From: Ralstonia sp. TCR112
Lineage (GTDB): Bacteria; Pseudomonadota; Gammaproteobacteria; Burkholderiales; Burkholderiaceae
DNA: 64,000 bases
NCBI RefSeq assembly: GCF_007997035.1
Contig: NZ_VOSS01000003.1
Coordinates: forward strand, 1 to 64,000
Direction: 5' to 3'
The number at the start of each line of letters is the position of its first letter. Position 1 is the first letter of the stretch. Below, piece by piece: positions 1-8,566 of this stretch. The notes below the pieces were generated by a model that saw only the letters and a program-made list of their open reading frames with translations, was not told the DNA's origin and searched no databases. The position numbers were made by a program, and so were the translations under genes.

Positions 1-582
1 TTGGCTCCGCCGTCGCTTGAAGAGATGGATGCAGCCTTTGCCGGCTGGGATTCCGCTTCGAGCGTGGGCCCTGGGGCGCCTGAGTCGGTAGCACGTCCCG
101 CACAGATCGAGGCGCCGGTAGCGGCACCCGCTCCGGCCAAGGCGGTCGCTCCAGAGCCGGTAGCGGCAGCTACGCCGCCTGACCTGAGCGCTAGCGGTCT
201 GACCACGTTCGACGGCAATTGGCCGGCGCTGGCAGCGAGCCTGCCGATTCGCGGTCTTGCCCAACAACTGGCTTACCAGAGCGAATTGGCGGCCGTGGAA
301 GGCGTAACGATGCGCCTGCGTGTTCCGCTGCCCCCGCTGACCGACGCCAACGTCGTCGAGCGCCTGGAGGCAGCATTGACAGAACACTTCGGCTCGCCCG
401 TTCGCGTGGTGTGCGATATCGGGCCTGCGCGCGCCACCGCGGCGGCTGTCGATGCCGAGCAGCGCGCTGAGCGTCAACGCAATGCCGAAGACGCCATCGC
501 CGCCAACCCGTTTGTGCAGGCGTTGGTGCGGGATTTTGCGGCGCAGGTCGTCCCCGGTTCGATCCAACCGCACGCGCACTGA
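1..582 (+). CDS. dnaX: DNA polymerase III subunit gamma/tau, C-terminal part (partial)
   Basis: The reading frame is already open at base 1, so the gene begins before the window. Only the last 193 residues are present. They start with an Ala/Pro-rich linker (about residues 1-70) and continue into a compact domain with WPALAASLPIRGLAQQLA and FVQALVRDF near the end, which resembles the tau C-terminal domain that contacts the alpha polymerase subunit. The AAA+ clamp-loader part lies outside the window. Tau joins the leading and lagging polymerases in the replisome. ybaB and recR follow, the common dnaX-ybaB-recR order, which supports the call. Any internal gamma frameshift site would also lie upstream. 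Confidence 0.9.
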   Translation: MAPPSLEEMDAAFAGWDSASSVGPGAPESVARPAQIEAPVAAPAPAKAVAPEPVAAATPPDLSASGLTTFDGNWPALAASLPIRGLAQQLAYQSELAAVEGVTMRLRVPLPPLTDANVVERLEAALTEHFGSPVRVVCDIGPARATAAAVDAEQRAERQRNAEDAIAANPFVQALVRDFAAQVVPGSIQPHAH

Positions 583-667
583 ACCGCATCCCCAGACCTG
601 AACATTGAACATCGGCGCGCCCACTGAGCGGCGCGCCTTGCATGACCCATTTCAAGGAGCAACGACC

Positions 668-1015
668 ATGATGAAAGGCCAGATCGCCGGGCTGATGAAG
701 CAGGCCCAGCAGATGCAGGAAAACATGAAGAAGGCGCAGGAGCAACTCGCCCTGATCGAAGTGGAAGGCGTGTCGGGCGCTGGCCTCGTGAAGGTGGTGA
801 TGACCTGCAAGAACGACGTGAAGCGTGTGTCGATCGACCCGAGCCTTCTGGCCGAAGGCGAGGACAAGGATCTGCTCGAAGACCTCATCGCCGCTGCGTT
901 CAACGACGCCGTGCGAAAGGCCGAGGCCACCACGCAAGAGAAGATGGGCTCGCTCACTTCCGGCCTGGGCGGCATGGCGAGCATGTTGCCGCCCGGCTTC
1001 AAGCTGCCGTTCTAA
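668..1015 (+). CDS. ybaB: YbaB/EbfC family nucleoid-associated protein
   Basis: A 115-residue protein starting with two adjacent ATGs (668 and 671) behind an AAGGAG ribosome binding site. It has the family's Met/Gln/Lys-rich N-terminal helix ([17 protein letters not shown]), the central GAGLVKV strand, the VKRVSIDP segment and a Gly/Met-rich tail. Family members are small dimers that bind DNA and help organise the nucleoid. The gene sits between dnaX and recR, as in most proteobacteria. Length is close to the E. coli protein (about 109 residues). Confidence 0.95.
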   Translation: MMKGQIAGLMKQAQQMQENMKKAQEQLALIEVEGVSGAGLVKVVMTCKNDVKRVSIDPSLLAEGEDKDLLEDLIAAAFNDAVRKAEATTQEKMGSLTSGLGGMASMLPPGFKLPF

Positions 1016-1038
1016 TCGACGCTGATCAGGATCGCGCC

Positions 1039-1338
1039 ATGGTGCTGGAATCTGCGCTGCTGCACGTCAGGCCCGGCCAGGAAGCTGCCTTCGAGGCCGC
1101 CTTCGCCGAGGCGCGTCACATCATCGGCGCGATGCGGGGTTTCGTTACGCTGTCGCTGTTGCGCTGCATCGAGAAGACCAGCGATTATTTGCTGCTGGTG
1201 CAGTGGCAGACGCTGGAAGACCACACCATCGGCTTCCGGCAGTCGCCCGAATACCAGCGCTGGCGCGCGCTGCTGCATCACTTCTATGACCCGATGCCGG
1301 AAGTTCTGCACCACACGACGGTGCTGGAGCACGCGTGA
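1039..1338 (+). CDS. ABM-like dimeric alpha/beta-barrel protein
   Basis: A 99-residue protein with the pattern of the antibiotic-biosynthesis-monooxygenase (ABM)/Dabb fold: an N-terminal strand followed by a [14 protein letters not shown] helix, a GFVTLSLL strand, a [13 protein letters not shown] strand and a [19 protein letters not shown] helix. Members act as small oxygenases or simply as ligand-binding dimers, so no substrate can be named. It lies between ybaB and recR, and its TGA stop overlaps the recR ATG, so it is probably co-translated with recR. It could be a stress-related heme or quinone oxygenase, but nothing here proves that. Confidence 0.8.
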   Translation: MVLESALLHVRPGQEAAFEAAFAEARHIIGAMRGFVTLSLLRCIEKTSDYLLLVQWQTLEDHTIGFRQSPEYQRWRALLHHFYDPMPEVLHHTTVLEHA

Positions 1339-1958
1339 TGCGTAACGCTCCGGGCACGCCGTCGGCGCTGCAGATGCTGGTTGAGGCCCTGCGCGTGCTG
1401 CCGGGGGTCGGCCCCAAGTCTGCCCAGCGCATGGCCTATCACCTGATGCAGCATGACCGCGAGGGCGCGGCGCAGCTGGCCCAGGCGCTGTCCGACGCGA
1501 CGGAATCCATCCAGCATTGCAGCCGCTGCAATACCTTTACCGAGCAGGAAGTTTGCGAGACCTGCCTGGACACGCGCCGCGATGCATCGGTCCTGTGCGT
1601 GGTGGAAACGCCCGCTGATCAGATGATGATCGAGCAGACGCTGACGTATCGCGGCCAATACTTCGTGCTGATGGGCCGGCTCTCGCCGCTGGACAACATC
1701 GGCCCGAAAGAGATTCACCTCGAACGCTTGCTGGCCCGCGCAACCGATCCTGCGCTGGGCGGACCGTGCACCGAGGTCATCCTCGCCACCAACTTCACCA
1801 GCGAAGGCGAGGCGACGGCGCACTACATCGGCGAGATGTTGAAGGCGCGCGGCATCAAGGCGACGCGTCTGGCGCGTGGCGTGCCGGTGGGTGGCGAGCT
1901 GGAATACGTGGACGCGGGCACCATCGCCCGCGCGGTGCTGGATCGGCGCCAGCTCTGA
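1338..1958 (+). CDS. recR: Recombination mediator protein RecR
   Basis: A 206-residue protein. It has the helix-hairpin-helix segment [13 protein letters not shown] (residues 21-33), a zinc finger with Cys61, Cys64, Cys73 and Cys76, and a Toprim domain with VVETPAD and [14 protein letters not shown]. RecR works with RecF and RecO to load RecA on SSB-coated gaps. The ATG at 1338 overlaps the preceding stop; an in-frame GTG directly before it at 1335 is a less likely start. It closes the dnaX-ybaB-recR group. Confidence 0.97.
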   Translation: MRNAPGTPSALQMLVEALRVLPGVGPKSAQRMAYHLMQHDREGAAQLAQALSDATESIQHCSRCNTFTEQEVCETCLDTRRDASVLCVVETPADQMMIEQTLTYRGQYFVLMGRLSPLDNIGPKEIHLERLLARATDPALGGPCTEVILATNFTSEGEATAHYIGEMLKARGIKATRLARGVPVGGELEYVDAGTIARAVLDRRQL

Positions 1959-1975
1959 GCCGGCGCACCTGAACT

Positions 1976-3334
1976 TCAGAACTCGGTATGCAGGCGCGTA
2001 CCGAAGAACACGGCGGGACCGCGATCCGCGTTGTAGCCGGGGTTGCGGATCCATTGCACGTCGGCGCTGATCCACAGGTGCTTGGCCGCCTGGAAGCTAT
2101 AGAACGCCTCGACGATCTGCTCGGGCGCGTAGTTCAGCTTGCCGTCTCCCAGGAATACGCCCACGCCGCCTTGCTGCAGGTAGCGGCGGTGATCAGGCGA
2201 TAGCATGTTGATGGCCGCGGCCAGGCCCACCGTGTCTTCCGAACGTCCCCATTTGCTGCCCTTGACGATCGTGCCGAACGACACCGAACGGTCGATTTCC
2301 GTGAAGGCGTAGGTTTCCGTCTTGCCATCCGCCCACGACGCACGAGCGAAGACGCCAATGTCGTCGTTGATCTGCTGTTCGCCGCCGATGCCGACACCGA
2401 CCTTGGTGTTGTCGCGTCGCGTGAGGCTGACGTCCGGCGCGCTGCCTGTCGATTGACCCAGGGCGAGGGCATCGTTGTAGCGCGCCATATTGGTTCGGTT
2501 GCGGAAGAGCATGACGCGCAGCTTGCCGGGCTGCCCTGCGAGCGTGTGGCTGCGCTCGACTTCGAACACATCGCCGTAGTGGCGGCCGATGCGCGTGTCG
2601 AGCGGCAGGCCGTTGGATTCTTCCGGTTGGATGAAGCGGCCGATGCGGTACGCCCAGTCGCCGTCGTAATACTCCAGGGCGGCGCCCCAGGTGTAGCCGC
2701 GGGCATCAGCAGCGTAGTCGAACGCGCCGTGCGTGAGGAACGACCAGTTCAGGAATTGCGTGCGCGGGTCGTGCGCGTAGGTCACGCCGTCGAACACGTC
2801 GAGCACCGAAAAATTGCCGGCTGTGAAGACCAAGCGACGCTTGTCGACCTGGCCGGCAAACTGATTCATCTCGGCTTCCTGGTCTTCGGTGCCGCCGCCC
2901 AGGCCGACCGTCTGGCGGAAGAAAGCGCGTGCGCGGTAGAGCGTCGGGTCGGGGCCGGCGGTCTTGGCCAGCTCGCCATTGGTGAAACCAGCCAGGCCAT
3001 GCAGACCCGAGAACGGCTGGCCGAGCGCCATTTCAGGGTTGATATGGATTTCAGCGCCTTGCCAGAGGCGCATGCCCAGATCGAGCGTCGTCGTGACCGA
3101 ATAGCTCGTTGTCGATTTGCCCGACAGGCTGTTCGGCCCGCTGTACGGCGAGTGGAACGACAGGTCGTGCTGCCAGACGTACGTCGCCTGGCCGTGGACG
3201 GCAAAGCGCTCTGGATCGTTGATCGCCCACTTGCTGCTGTCATCTGGTGTGCTTTCAGCTGCCAAGGCGTGGCCGGCGCTCAGGGAGAGCGCGCACAGGG
3301 CAGTCAGGCGGGCAAGACGGAACGGAAGCAACAT
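1976..3334 (-). CDS. Outer-membrane carbohydrate-selective porin, OprB-like
   Basis: 452 residues from the ATG at 3334, which opens a clear Sec signal peptide (LPFRLARLTALCALSLSAGHALA, cut before AEST). The mature protein has alternating amphipathic strands, many aromatic residues, TTLDLGMRLWQGAEIHINPEM typical of OprB-like barrels, and the C-terminal Phe (GTRLHTEF) expected for recognition by the Bam complex. It should form a beta-barrel pore for sugars or related small solutes; the actual substrate cannot be read. It is divergent from the LysR gene at 3498, which may control it. The frame stays open 34 codons upstream, but that extension would spoil the signal peptide. Confidence 0.85.
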   Translation of the reverse strand: MLLPFRLARLTALCALSLSAGHALAAESTPDDSSKWAINDPERFAVHGQATYVWQHDLSFHSPYSGPNSLSGKSTTSYSVTTTLDLGMRLWQGAEIHINPEMALGQPFSGLHGLAGFTNGELAKTAGPDPTLYRARAFFRQTVGLGGGTEDQEAEMNQFAGQVDKRRLVFTAGNFSVLDVFDGVTYAHDPRTQFLNWSFLTHGAFDYAADARGYTWGAALEYYDGDWAYRIGRFIQPEESNGLPLDTRIGRHYGDVFEVERSHTLAGQPGKLRVMLFRNRTNMARYNDALALGQSTGSAPDVSLTRRDNTKVGVGIGGEQQINDDIGVFARASWADGKTETYAFTEIDRSVSFGTIVKGSKWGRSEDTVGLAAAINMLSPDHRRYLQQGGVGVFLGDGKLNYAPEQIVEAFYSFQAAKHLWISADVQWIRNPGYNADRGPAVFFGTRLHTEF

Positions 3335-3497
3335 GGCAGCAAGCAGGGAGAACGCCGTTAGAATCCCTTCTCGGATCGGGGAACGGCCAAAAGCCCGCCA
3401 TGTTAACCGTGGGCGGATGACGGCCGGATGAAACACGCAGGAAACATGCCCTGATATTGCATCGATGTTGTGTATTTCCCACCTTCAGCTCTCCGCG

Positions 3498-4412
3498 ATG
3501 AATCTCGCTCGCTTCGATCTCGTCACCCTTGGCCTGTTTGTGGCGGTGGCCCGGCTGGGCAGCATCTCGGCTGGGGCCCGCCAATCGCACTTGGCCGTGG
3601 CCGCGGCGAGCAAGCGGATTTCCGATCTGGAAGCGGCCGTGGGCGCGCCGTTGCTGTATCGCCATGCCGCGGGCGTGGAGCTGACTGAAGCCGGCCAGGC
3701 GTGCTTCCGCCACGCCGTGGGCATCCTGCAGGACGTCGAGCGCATGGCGGGTGCGTTGTCGGACTTTGCCGCCGGCACGCGGGGGCTGGTGCGCGTGTGG
3801 GCCAACACCTCGTCGATTACGCAATTCCTGGCTGATGACCTGGCCGCGTTCATGCTGGCCAATCCGGCCATCCGCATCGCGCTGGAGGAGCAGGACAGCG
3901 GCGATATCGTCGCCGCGCTGCGCGAGAACCGGGCGGATCTCGGCATCTTCGCGGCCGGTACGCCGTGCGACGGGCTGCAATCGTTCGACTACCGGGAAGA
4001 CGATCTCGCCTTGGTCACGCCGCGCGGTCATCCGTTGGCCGGGCGCAAGCAGGTCCATTTCGCCGACGCCGTGGATTTCGATTTCGTCAGCCTGCCGCCG
4101 GGCACGTCGCTGGCCGCGCAGCTGGTCGACGAAAGCCTTCGGCTCGGCAAGCCGCTGCGCCTGCGCATCCAGGTACGCAGCTTCGAAGCCGTCTGCCGGA
4201 TGGTGGCCTCTGGCCTGGGCGTGGGCGTGTTGCCGCGCATCGCCGCACAAGGGCATGTATCGAGCCTGCCGGGCGCGGGCCTGGCGCTCGTGGCGCTCCA
4301 AGACGAATGGGCACATCGCCGCCTGCTGGTGGGCGTGCGCGACCCCGATGCGCTGACCAGCTCCGCGCGCCTGCTGATGACGCATCTGCTCGGCAACCCC
4401 ACCGCACTCTGA
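3498..4412 (+). CDS. LysR family transcriptional regulator
   Basis: 304 residues from the ATG at 3498 (an alternative ATG lies at 3465). An N-terminal winged helix-turn-helix covers about residues 1-60 (FDLVTLGLFVAVARLGSISAG, then SKRISDLEAAVGAPLL). The LysR substrate-binding domain follows from about residue 85 (GLVRVWANTSSITQFLADDL). It is divergent from the porin gene, with 163 bases between the two starts, and lies 22 bases before a CoA-transferase gene on the same strand. Either may be its target. The inducer is unknown. Confidence 0.88.
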   Translation: MNLARFDLVTLGLFVAVARLGSISAGARQSHLAVAAASKRISDLEAAVGAPLLYRHAAGVELTEAGQACFRHAVGILQDVERMAGALSDFAAGTRGLVRVWANTSSITQFLADDLAAFMLANPAIRIALEEQDSGDIVAALRENRADLGIFAAGTPCDGLQSFDYREDDLALVTPRGHPLAGRKQVHFADAVDFDFVSLPPGTSLAAQLVDESLRLGKPLRLRIQVRSFEAVCRMVASGLGVGVLPRIAAQGHVSSLPGAGLALVALQDEWAHRRLLVGVRDPDALTSSARLLMTHLLGNPTAL

Positions 4413-4434
4413 ATTCAACGCTTTCCATACGACC

Positions 4435-5643
4435 ATGCCGACACAGGTTTTGCAGGACATCCGTGTGCTCGAACTCGGGCAGCTGATCGCCGGGCCGTTT
4501 GCTGCCAAGACGCTCGCCGACTTTGGCGCCCAGGTCATCAAGATCGAGCCGCCGGGGCAAGGCGATCCGTTGCGCAAATGGCGGATGCTGCATGAGGGCA
4601 CGTCAGTCTGGTGGGAGGCGCAATCGCGCAACAAGCAATCGGTCTGCGTCGACTTGCGTGTCCCGGAAGGGCAGGAGGTTGTTCGCAAGCTGGCTGCTGA
4701 AGCCGATGTGCTGATCGAGAACTTCCGCCCGGGGACGATGGAAAAGTGGGGGCTGTCGTACGAAGCGCTTTCCGCCATCAACCCGAAACTGATCATGCTG
4801 CGCGTGTCGGGCTACGGCCAGACGGGCCCCAAACGGGATGAGCCGGGCTTTGCGGCCATTGCCGAAGCCATGGCCGGCCTGCGCTATTTGACCGGTGAGC
4901 CGGGGCGCCCGCCTGCCCGGGCGGGGCTGTCGCTCGGCGACACCATCGCCGGTTTGCATGGCGCGTTGGGCGTGCTGCTGGCGCTGTACGAACGCGACGC
5001 GCGCGGCGGCAAGGGGCAGGTGATCGACGTGGCGCTGTATGAATCCGTGTTCAACCTGACGGAGAGCCTGCTGCCGGAGTATTCGGTGTTTGGCGCGATC
5101 CGCCAGCCGGCGGGCGGGGCGCTGCCGGGCATCGCACCGTCGAACGCCTATCGCTGCGCCGGTGGCGAATACGTTCTGATTGCCGCCAACGGCGACAACA
5201 TCTTCCGCCGCCTGATGCAACACATGGGCCGGCAAGACCTCGCTGACGATCCCGGCCTGGCCCGCAACGACGGCCGCGCCGCGCGTGCCGAGGAAATCGA
5301 CGCAGCCATCAACGCGTGGACGAGCACCTTGCCCATCGCAGATGTTCTGGCCGCGCTGCATGCGGCCGAAGTGCCCAGCGGCCCGATCTACACCATCGCC
5401 GACATTGCCGCCGACCCGCACTACCGCGCACGCGGCGTGATCGAAACCGTGCGCGCGCAGTCGGGCATCCAGGTCGAGATGCCGGGCGTGGTGCCAAAGC
5501 TTTCGGCTACGCCGGGCGCCGTGCAGGCGAGCGCGCCGCGCCTGGGCCAGCACACGCGGGATGTCCTGCGCGGCCACGGCCTCACCGATGCGCAGATCGA
5601 CGCGCTCGTTTCGCAGGGCATCGTTGCCGAAGCCAAAAGCTAA
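4435..5643 (+). CDS. CaiB/BaiF family CoA-transferase
   Basis: 402 residues, the normal length for class III CoA-transferases. It opens with LQDIRVLELGQLIAGPFAA, then ADFGAQVIKIEPPGQGD (CoA-binding region). GLSLGDTIAG contains Asp169, which aligns by eye with the catalytic Asp169 of formyl-CoA transferase. NKQSVCVDLR and ADVLIENFRPGTMEKWGL are further family signatures. These enzymes move CoA between carboxylic acids, such as oxalate/formate, succinate/aromatic acids or carnitine. The acid used here cannot be deduced. It is preceded by the LysR gene and followed by an ABC importer. Confidence 0.9.
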   Translation: MPTQVLQDIRVLELGQLIAGPFAAKTLADFGAQVIKIEPPGQGDPLRKWRMLHEGTSVWWEAQSRNKQSVCVDLRVPEGQEVVRKLAAEADVLIENFRPGTMEKWGLSYEALSAINPKLIMLRVSGYGQTGPKRDEPGFAAIAEAMAGLRYLTGEPGRPPARAGLSLGDTIAGLHGALGVLLALYERDARGGKGQVIDVALYESVFNLTESLLPEYSVFGAIRQPAGGALPGIAPSNAYRCAGGEYVLIAANGDNIFRRLMQHMGRQDLADDPGLARNDGRAARAEEIDAAINAWTSTLPIADVLAALHAAEVPSGPIYTIADIAADPHYRARGVIETVRAQSGIQVEMPGVVPKLSATPGAVQASAPRLGQHTRDVLRGHGLTDAQIDALVSQGIVAEAKS

Positions 5644-5686
5644 GCAGCTAGGACGATCCCGCATGTTGTGTTGCAAATCGTTGCGG

Positions 5687-5692
5687 TAATAT
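5687..5692 (+). promoter_or_regulatory. Possible -10 element before the ABC importer genes
   Basis: TAATAT lies 40 bases before the ATG of the substrate-binding protein, in the gap after the CoA-transferase gene. No good -35 is visible at 16-18 bp, so this is a weak call. Confidence 0.3.
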
Positions 5693-5732
5693 CGCCGCCA
5701 AGGCAGTGAACGCCACAGAACAGGAGACAGGC

Positions 5733-6782
5733 ATGGGGACACGAGTCATTGGGCGCTGGGCAAAGTGGATGGGCGCAGCACTGTGCGCGACAAGCCTGCT
5801 GGCTGCCAGCCCCGCCGTTCTGGCACAGGGCAAACCTGAAAAAAGCAAGGTCACCATCGCGGTGGGCGGCAAGGCGCTGTTCTACTACCTACCGCTGACG
5901 ATTGCCGAGCGTCTGGGTTACTTCAAGGACGAAGGCCTGGACGTTGAAATCGTCGACTTTGCCGGCGGTGCGAAAGCGCTGCAGGCCGTCGTGGGCGGTA
6001 GCGCCGACGTCGTGAGTGGTGCCTACGAGCACACGCTGGTGCTGCAGGCCAAGGGCCAGATGTACCAGGAGTTCGTGCTGCAGGGGCGTGCCCCGCAGAT
6101 CGTGCTGGCCGTCAACAACAAGACGATGCCCAACTACAAGTCGATCGCCGATTTGAAGGGCAAGAAGATCGGCGTGACGGCGCCGGGTTCGTCGACCAAC
6201 ATCATGGTCAATTACGTACTGGCGCGCGCCGGCATCAAGCCGAACGAAGTGTCGATCATCGGCGTGGGCCCGAGCAGCGGGGCGATTGCCGCCGTGCGTG
6301 CAGGCCAGATCGACGCCCTGGCCAACCTGGACCCGGTGATGTCGATGCTCACGCAGAAGAATGAAGTTCGCGTGGTTTCGGATACCCGCACGCTGGCCGA
6401 TACCAAGGCGGTGTTTGGCGGCAACATGCCGGCCGGCTGCCTGTACGCGTCCACCGCGTTCATCCAGAAGAATCCCAACACGACGCAGGCGATGACCAAC
6501 GCCATGGTGCGTGCGCTCAAGTGGCTGCAGAAGGCCGGCCCGTCGGACATCGTCAAGACGGTGCCGGACGCCTATCTGCTGGGTGACCGCGCGCTCTATC
6601 TGGCGGCATGGGACAAGGTGCGCGAGGCCATTTCGCCGGACGGCACGATGCCCGCCGACGGCCCCGCCACGGCGCTGCGCACGCTGTCGGAGTTCGATGC
6701 GGAAGTGAAGGGCAAGCAGATCAAGCTCGACCAGACCTTCACCAATACCTTCGTGCAGAAGGCCAACGCCAAGTACAAGTAA
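5733..6782 (+). CDS. ABC transporter substrate-binding protein (SsuA/THI5-like)
   Basis: 349 residues from the ATG at 5733, chosen because a ribosome binding site (CAGGAGACAGGC) precedes it. A GTG at 5706 would add nine residues. A twin-Arg-free Sec signal peptide ends at AVLAQG. The mature part has VTIAVGGKALFYYLPLTIAE, ERLGYFKDEGLDVEIVDF and GSADVVSGAYEHTLVLQAKG, typical of periplasmic receptors of the nitrate/sulfonate/taurine/thiamine-precursor group. It is followed by its ATPase (6848) and permease (7684). The ligand is unknown; the CoA-transferase upstream may hint at an organic acid, but that is conjecture. Confidence 0.9.
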   Translation: MGTRVIGRWAKWMGAALCATSLLAASPAVLAQGKPEKSKVTIAVGGKALFYYLPLTIAERLGYFKDEGLDVEIVDFAGGAKALQAVVGGSADVVSGAYEHTLVLQAKGQMYQEFVLQGRAPQIVLAVNNKTMPNYKSIADLKGKKIGVTAPGSSTNIMVNYVLARAGIKPNEVSIIGVGPSSGAIAAVRAGQIDALANLDPVMSMLTQKNEVRVVSDTRTLADTKAVFGGNMPAGCLYASTAFIQKNPNTTQAMTNAMVRALKWLQKAGPSDIVKTVPDAYLLGDRALYLAAWDKVREAISPDGTMPADGPATALRTLSEFDAEVKGKQIKLDQTFTNTFVQKANAKYK

Positions 6783-6803
6783 TTTCGACAGGCTTTCAGC
6801 AAC

Positions 6804-6835
6804 GCGCCCGGTTTTGCCCGGGCGCATTGCTTTTT
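6804..6835 (+). terminator. Terminator-like hairpin between receptor and ATPase genes
   Basis: GCGCCCGG (6804-6811) pairs with CCGGGCGC (6818-6825) around a six-base loop, followed after five bases by TTTTT. Located 22 bases after the receptor stop and ending 12 bases before the ATPase start. It probably acts as a partial terminator or 3' stabiliser, giving more receptor than pump. Confidence 0.65.
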
Positions 6836-6847
6836 GGACCGCAGACC

Positions 6848-7660
6848 ATGCCGCATCCCGCGCTTTCATTCGATCAGATCACCTGCACGTTCATCTCGCC
6901 CGACACGCCGGGCCAGCGTTACACCGCCGTGCAAAACACCTCGCTGGAGGTACATGCCGGCGAGTTCGTCTCCGTGGTCGGCCCCACCGGCTGCGGCAAA
7001 TCCACATTGCTGAATTTGGCGGCGGGGCTGTTGCAGCCGTCTTCCGGGCAGGTGCGCGTGTTTGGCGAGCCGCTGGTCGGCATCAACCGTCGTGCCGGCT
7101 ACATGTTCCAGGCAGAGGCGCTGATGCCATGGCGCAGCGCGCTTGACAACGTGATGGCCGGGCTCGAGTTCCGGGGCATGCTCGACAAGGAGGCGCGTGA
7201 CCTCGCCATGTCGTGGCTCGCGCGCGTCGGGCTGGCTGGCTTTGAAGACCGCTACCCGCATCAGCTTTCCGGCGGTATGCGCAAACGCGTGAGCCTAGCG
7301 CAAACGCTGGTGCTCGACCCCGACATCATCCTCATGGACGAGCCGTTTTCTGCGCTCGACATCCAGACGCGCCAGCTGATGGAAAACGAGGTGCTCGACC
7401 TCTGGGCCGCCAAGCGCAAGGCGGTGCTGTTCATCACACACGATCTGGACGAAGCGATTGCCATGAGCGACCGCGTGGTCGTGCTGGCCGCCGGCCCCGG
7501 TACGCATCCGATCGGCGAATTCACGATTGACCTGCCGCGCCCGCGCGATGTGGCCGAGATTCGTGACCAGGCCGGCTTTGTCGACCTGCATTCGCGCATC
7601 TGGGACGTCCTGCGCGAAGAAGTGCTCAAAGGCTATGCGCAGCACCGCCGCGTGGCTTGA
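6848..7660 (+). CDS. ABC transporter ATP-binding protein (SsuB/TauB-like)
   Basis: 270 residues. Walker A GPTGCGKST at residues 45-53, Q-loop in YMFQAEALMPW, signature LSGGM at 140-144, Walker B ILMDEP at 161-166, H-loop in FITHDLDEA. The sequence follows the NtrD/SsuB/TauB subfamily that powers nitrate, sulfonate and taurine uptake. It follows the receptor gene across a hairpin and is followed by the permease after 23 bases. The ATG at 6848 is the first start that gives the standard N-terminus. Confidence 0.93.
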   Translation: MPHPALSFDQITCTFISPDTPGQRYTAVQNTSLEVHAGEFVSVVGPTGCGKSTLLNLAAGLLQPSSGQVRVFGEPLVGINRRAGYMFQAEALMPWRSALDNVMAGLEFRGMLDKEARDLAMSWLARVGLAGFEDRYPHQLSGGMRKRVSLAQTLVLDPDIILMDEPFSALDIQTRQLMENEVLDLWAAKRKAVLFITHDLDEAIAMSDRVVVLAAGPGTHPIGEFTIDLPRPRDVAEIRDQAGFVDLHSRIWDVLREEVLKGYAQHRRVA

Positions 7661-7683
7661 CCTGAATCTGATCGATTGCATCC

Positions 7684-8475
7684 ATGGCTAACCGTCCGCT
7701 TTCTCCATTCGCGCTGCGCACCTGGCAGCTTGGCCTGCTGGTCGTCACGTTGGGCGTGTGGCACTTCGCCACGCGCTCGCAGGAAGTTGCGTTCTTCTTC
7801 GGAGAACCGCTCATCGTTGCCCAGCGTATCTGGGCGTGGTTCGTTTCTGAAGGCGATATCTATCAACACCTTGGCGTGACGTTGGCCGAGACAGTGCTGG
7901 CCTTTGCCATCGGCACCGCTACTGGCCTGGGCGCCGGCTTGTGGCTGGCGCTGAGCCCGGCGGCTTCGGCAGTGCTGGATCCGTACATCAAGGCGGCCAA
8001 TTCGATGCCGCGCGTGATCCTGGCGCCGATCTTCGGCGTGTGGTTCGGGCTGGGGATCTGGTCAAAGGTCGCGCTGGCGGTGACGCTCGTGTTCTTCATC
8101 GTCTTCTTCAACGTCTACCAGGGCGTGAAGGAAGTCAGCCCGGTCGTGCTGGCCAATGCGCGCATGCTAGGCGCATCGCAGCGGCAACTGCTGCGCTTCG
8201 TCTATCTGCCGAGCGCGACGAGCTGGGTGTTCTCGTCGCTGCATACGTCGGTGGGCCTGGCGTTCGTCGGGGCGGTGGTGGGGGAGTATCTCGGTTCCGC
8301 ACGCGGTGTCGGCTACCTGATCCTCCAGGCAGAGGGTACGTTCGACATCAACACGGTGTTTGCGGGCATCGTCGTGCTGACGGTCTTCGCGCTCGTCCTG
8401 GACTGGCTCGTCGGATTGATGGAAAAACGCCTGATGCGCTGGCAACCGAAGAGCGGCGAGACGGAAAAGCTCTGA
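7684..8475 (+). CDS. ABC transporter permease (SsuC/TauC-like)
   Basis: 263 residues with about six hydrophobic segments, starting at LGLLVVTLGVWHF. The cytoplasmic EAA loop is visible as SPVVLANARMLGASQRQLLRFVYLPSA. Similar permeases belong to nitrate/sulfonate/taurine/THI5 importers. It is the last gene of the receptor-ATPase-permease set. The substrate is unknown. Confidence 0.92.
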   Translation: MANRPLSPFALRTWQLGLLVVTLGVWHFATRSQEVAFFFGEPLIVAQRIWAWFVSEGDIYQHLGVTLAETVLAFAIGTATGLGAGLWLALSPAASAVLDPYIKAANSMPRVILAPIFGVWFGLGIWSKVALAVTLVFFIVFFNVYQGVKEVSPVVLANARMLGASQRQLLRFVYLPSATSWVFSSLHTSVGLAFVGAVVGEYLGSARGVGYLILQAEGTFDINTVFAGIVVLTVFALVLDWLVGLMEKRLMRWQPKSGETEKL

Positions 8476-8534
8476 GCGAGCGCGCGGACGACGCAAACGT
8501 CACATCGACCCTGTCGCGAGCAGGGTCATGCAAC

Positions 8535-8549
8535 TAGACGGTCGGTCTA
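8535..8549. promoter_or_regulatory. NemR-type operator 1
   Basis: TAGACGGTCGGTCTA: arms TAGAC and GTCTA around a five-base centre. It lies directly upstream of the -10-like TACAAT at 8551-8556 and 17 bases before the repressor ATG at 8567. This resembles the TAGAC(C)..GGTCTA operators known for NemR-like TetR repressors, so autorepression is likely. A related copy occurs at 9266-9281. Confidence 0.7.
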
Positions 8550-8550
8550 C

Positions 8551-8556
8551 TACAAT
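8551..8556 (+). promoter_or_regulatory. -10 element of the TetR-family gene
   Basis: TACAAT, ten bases before the ATG at 8567 and abutting the operator. Transcription would begin within a few bases of the start codon. No clear -35 was found. Confidence 0.5.
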
Positions 8557-8566
8557 GCCACCCATC

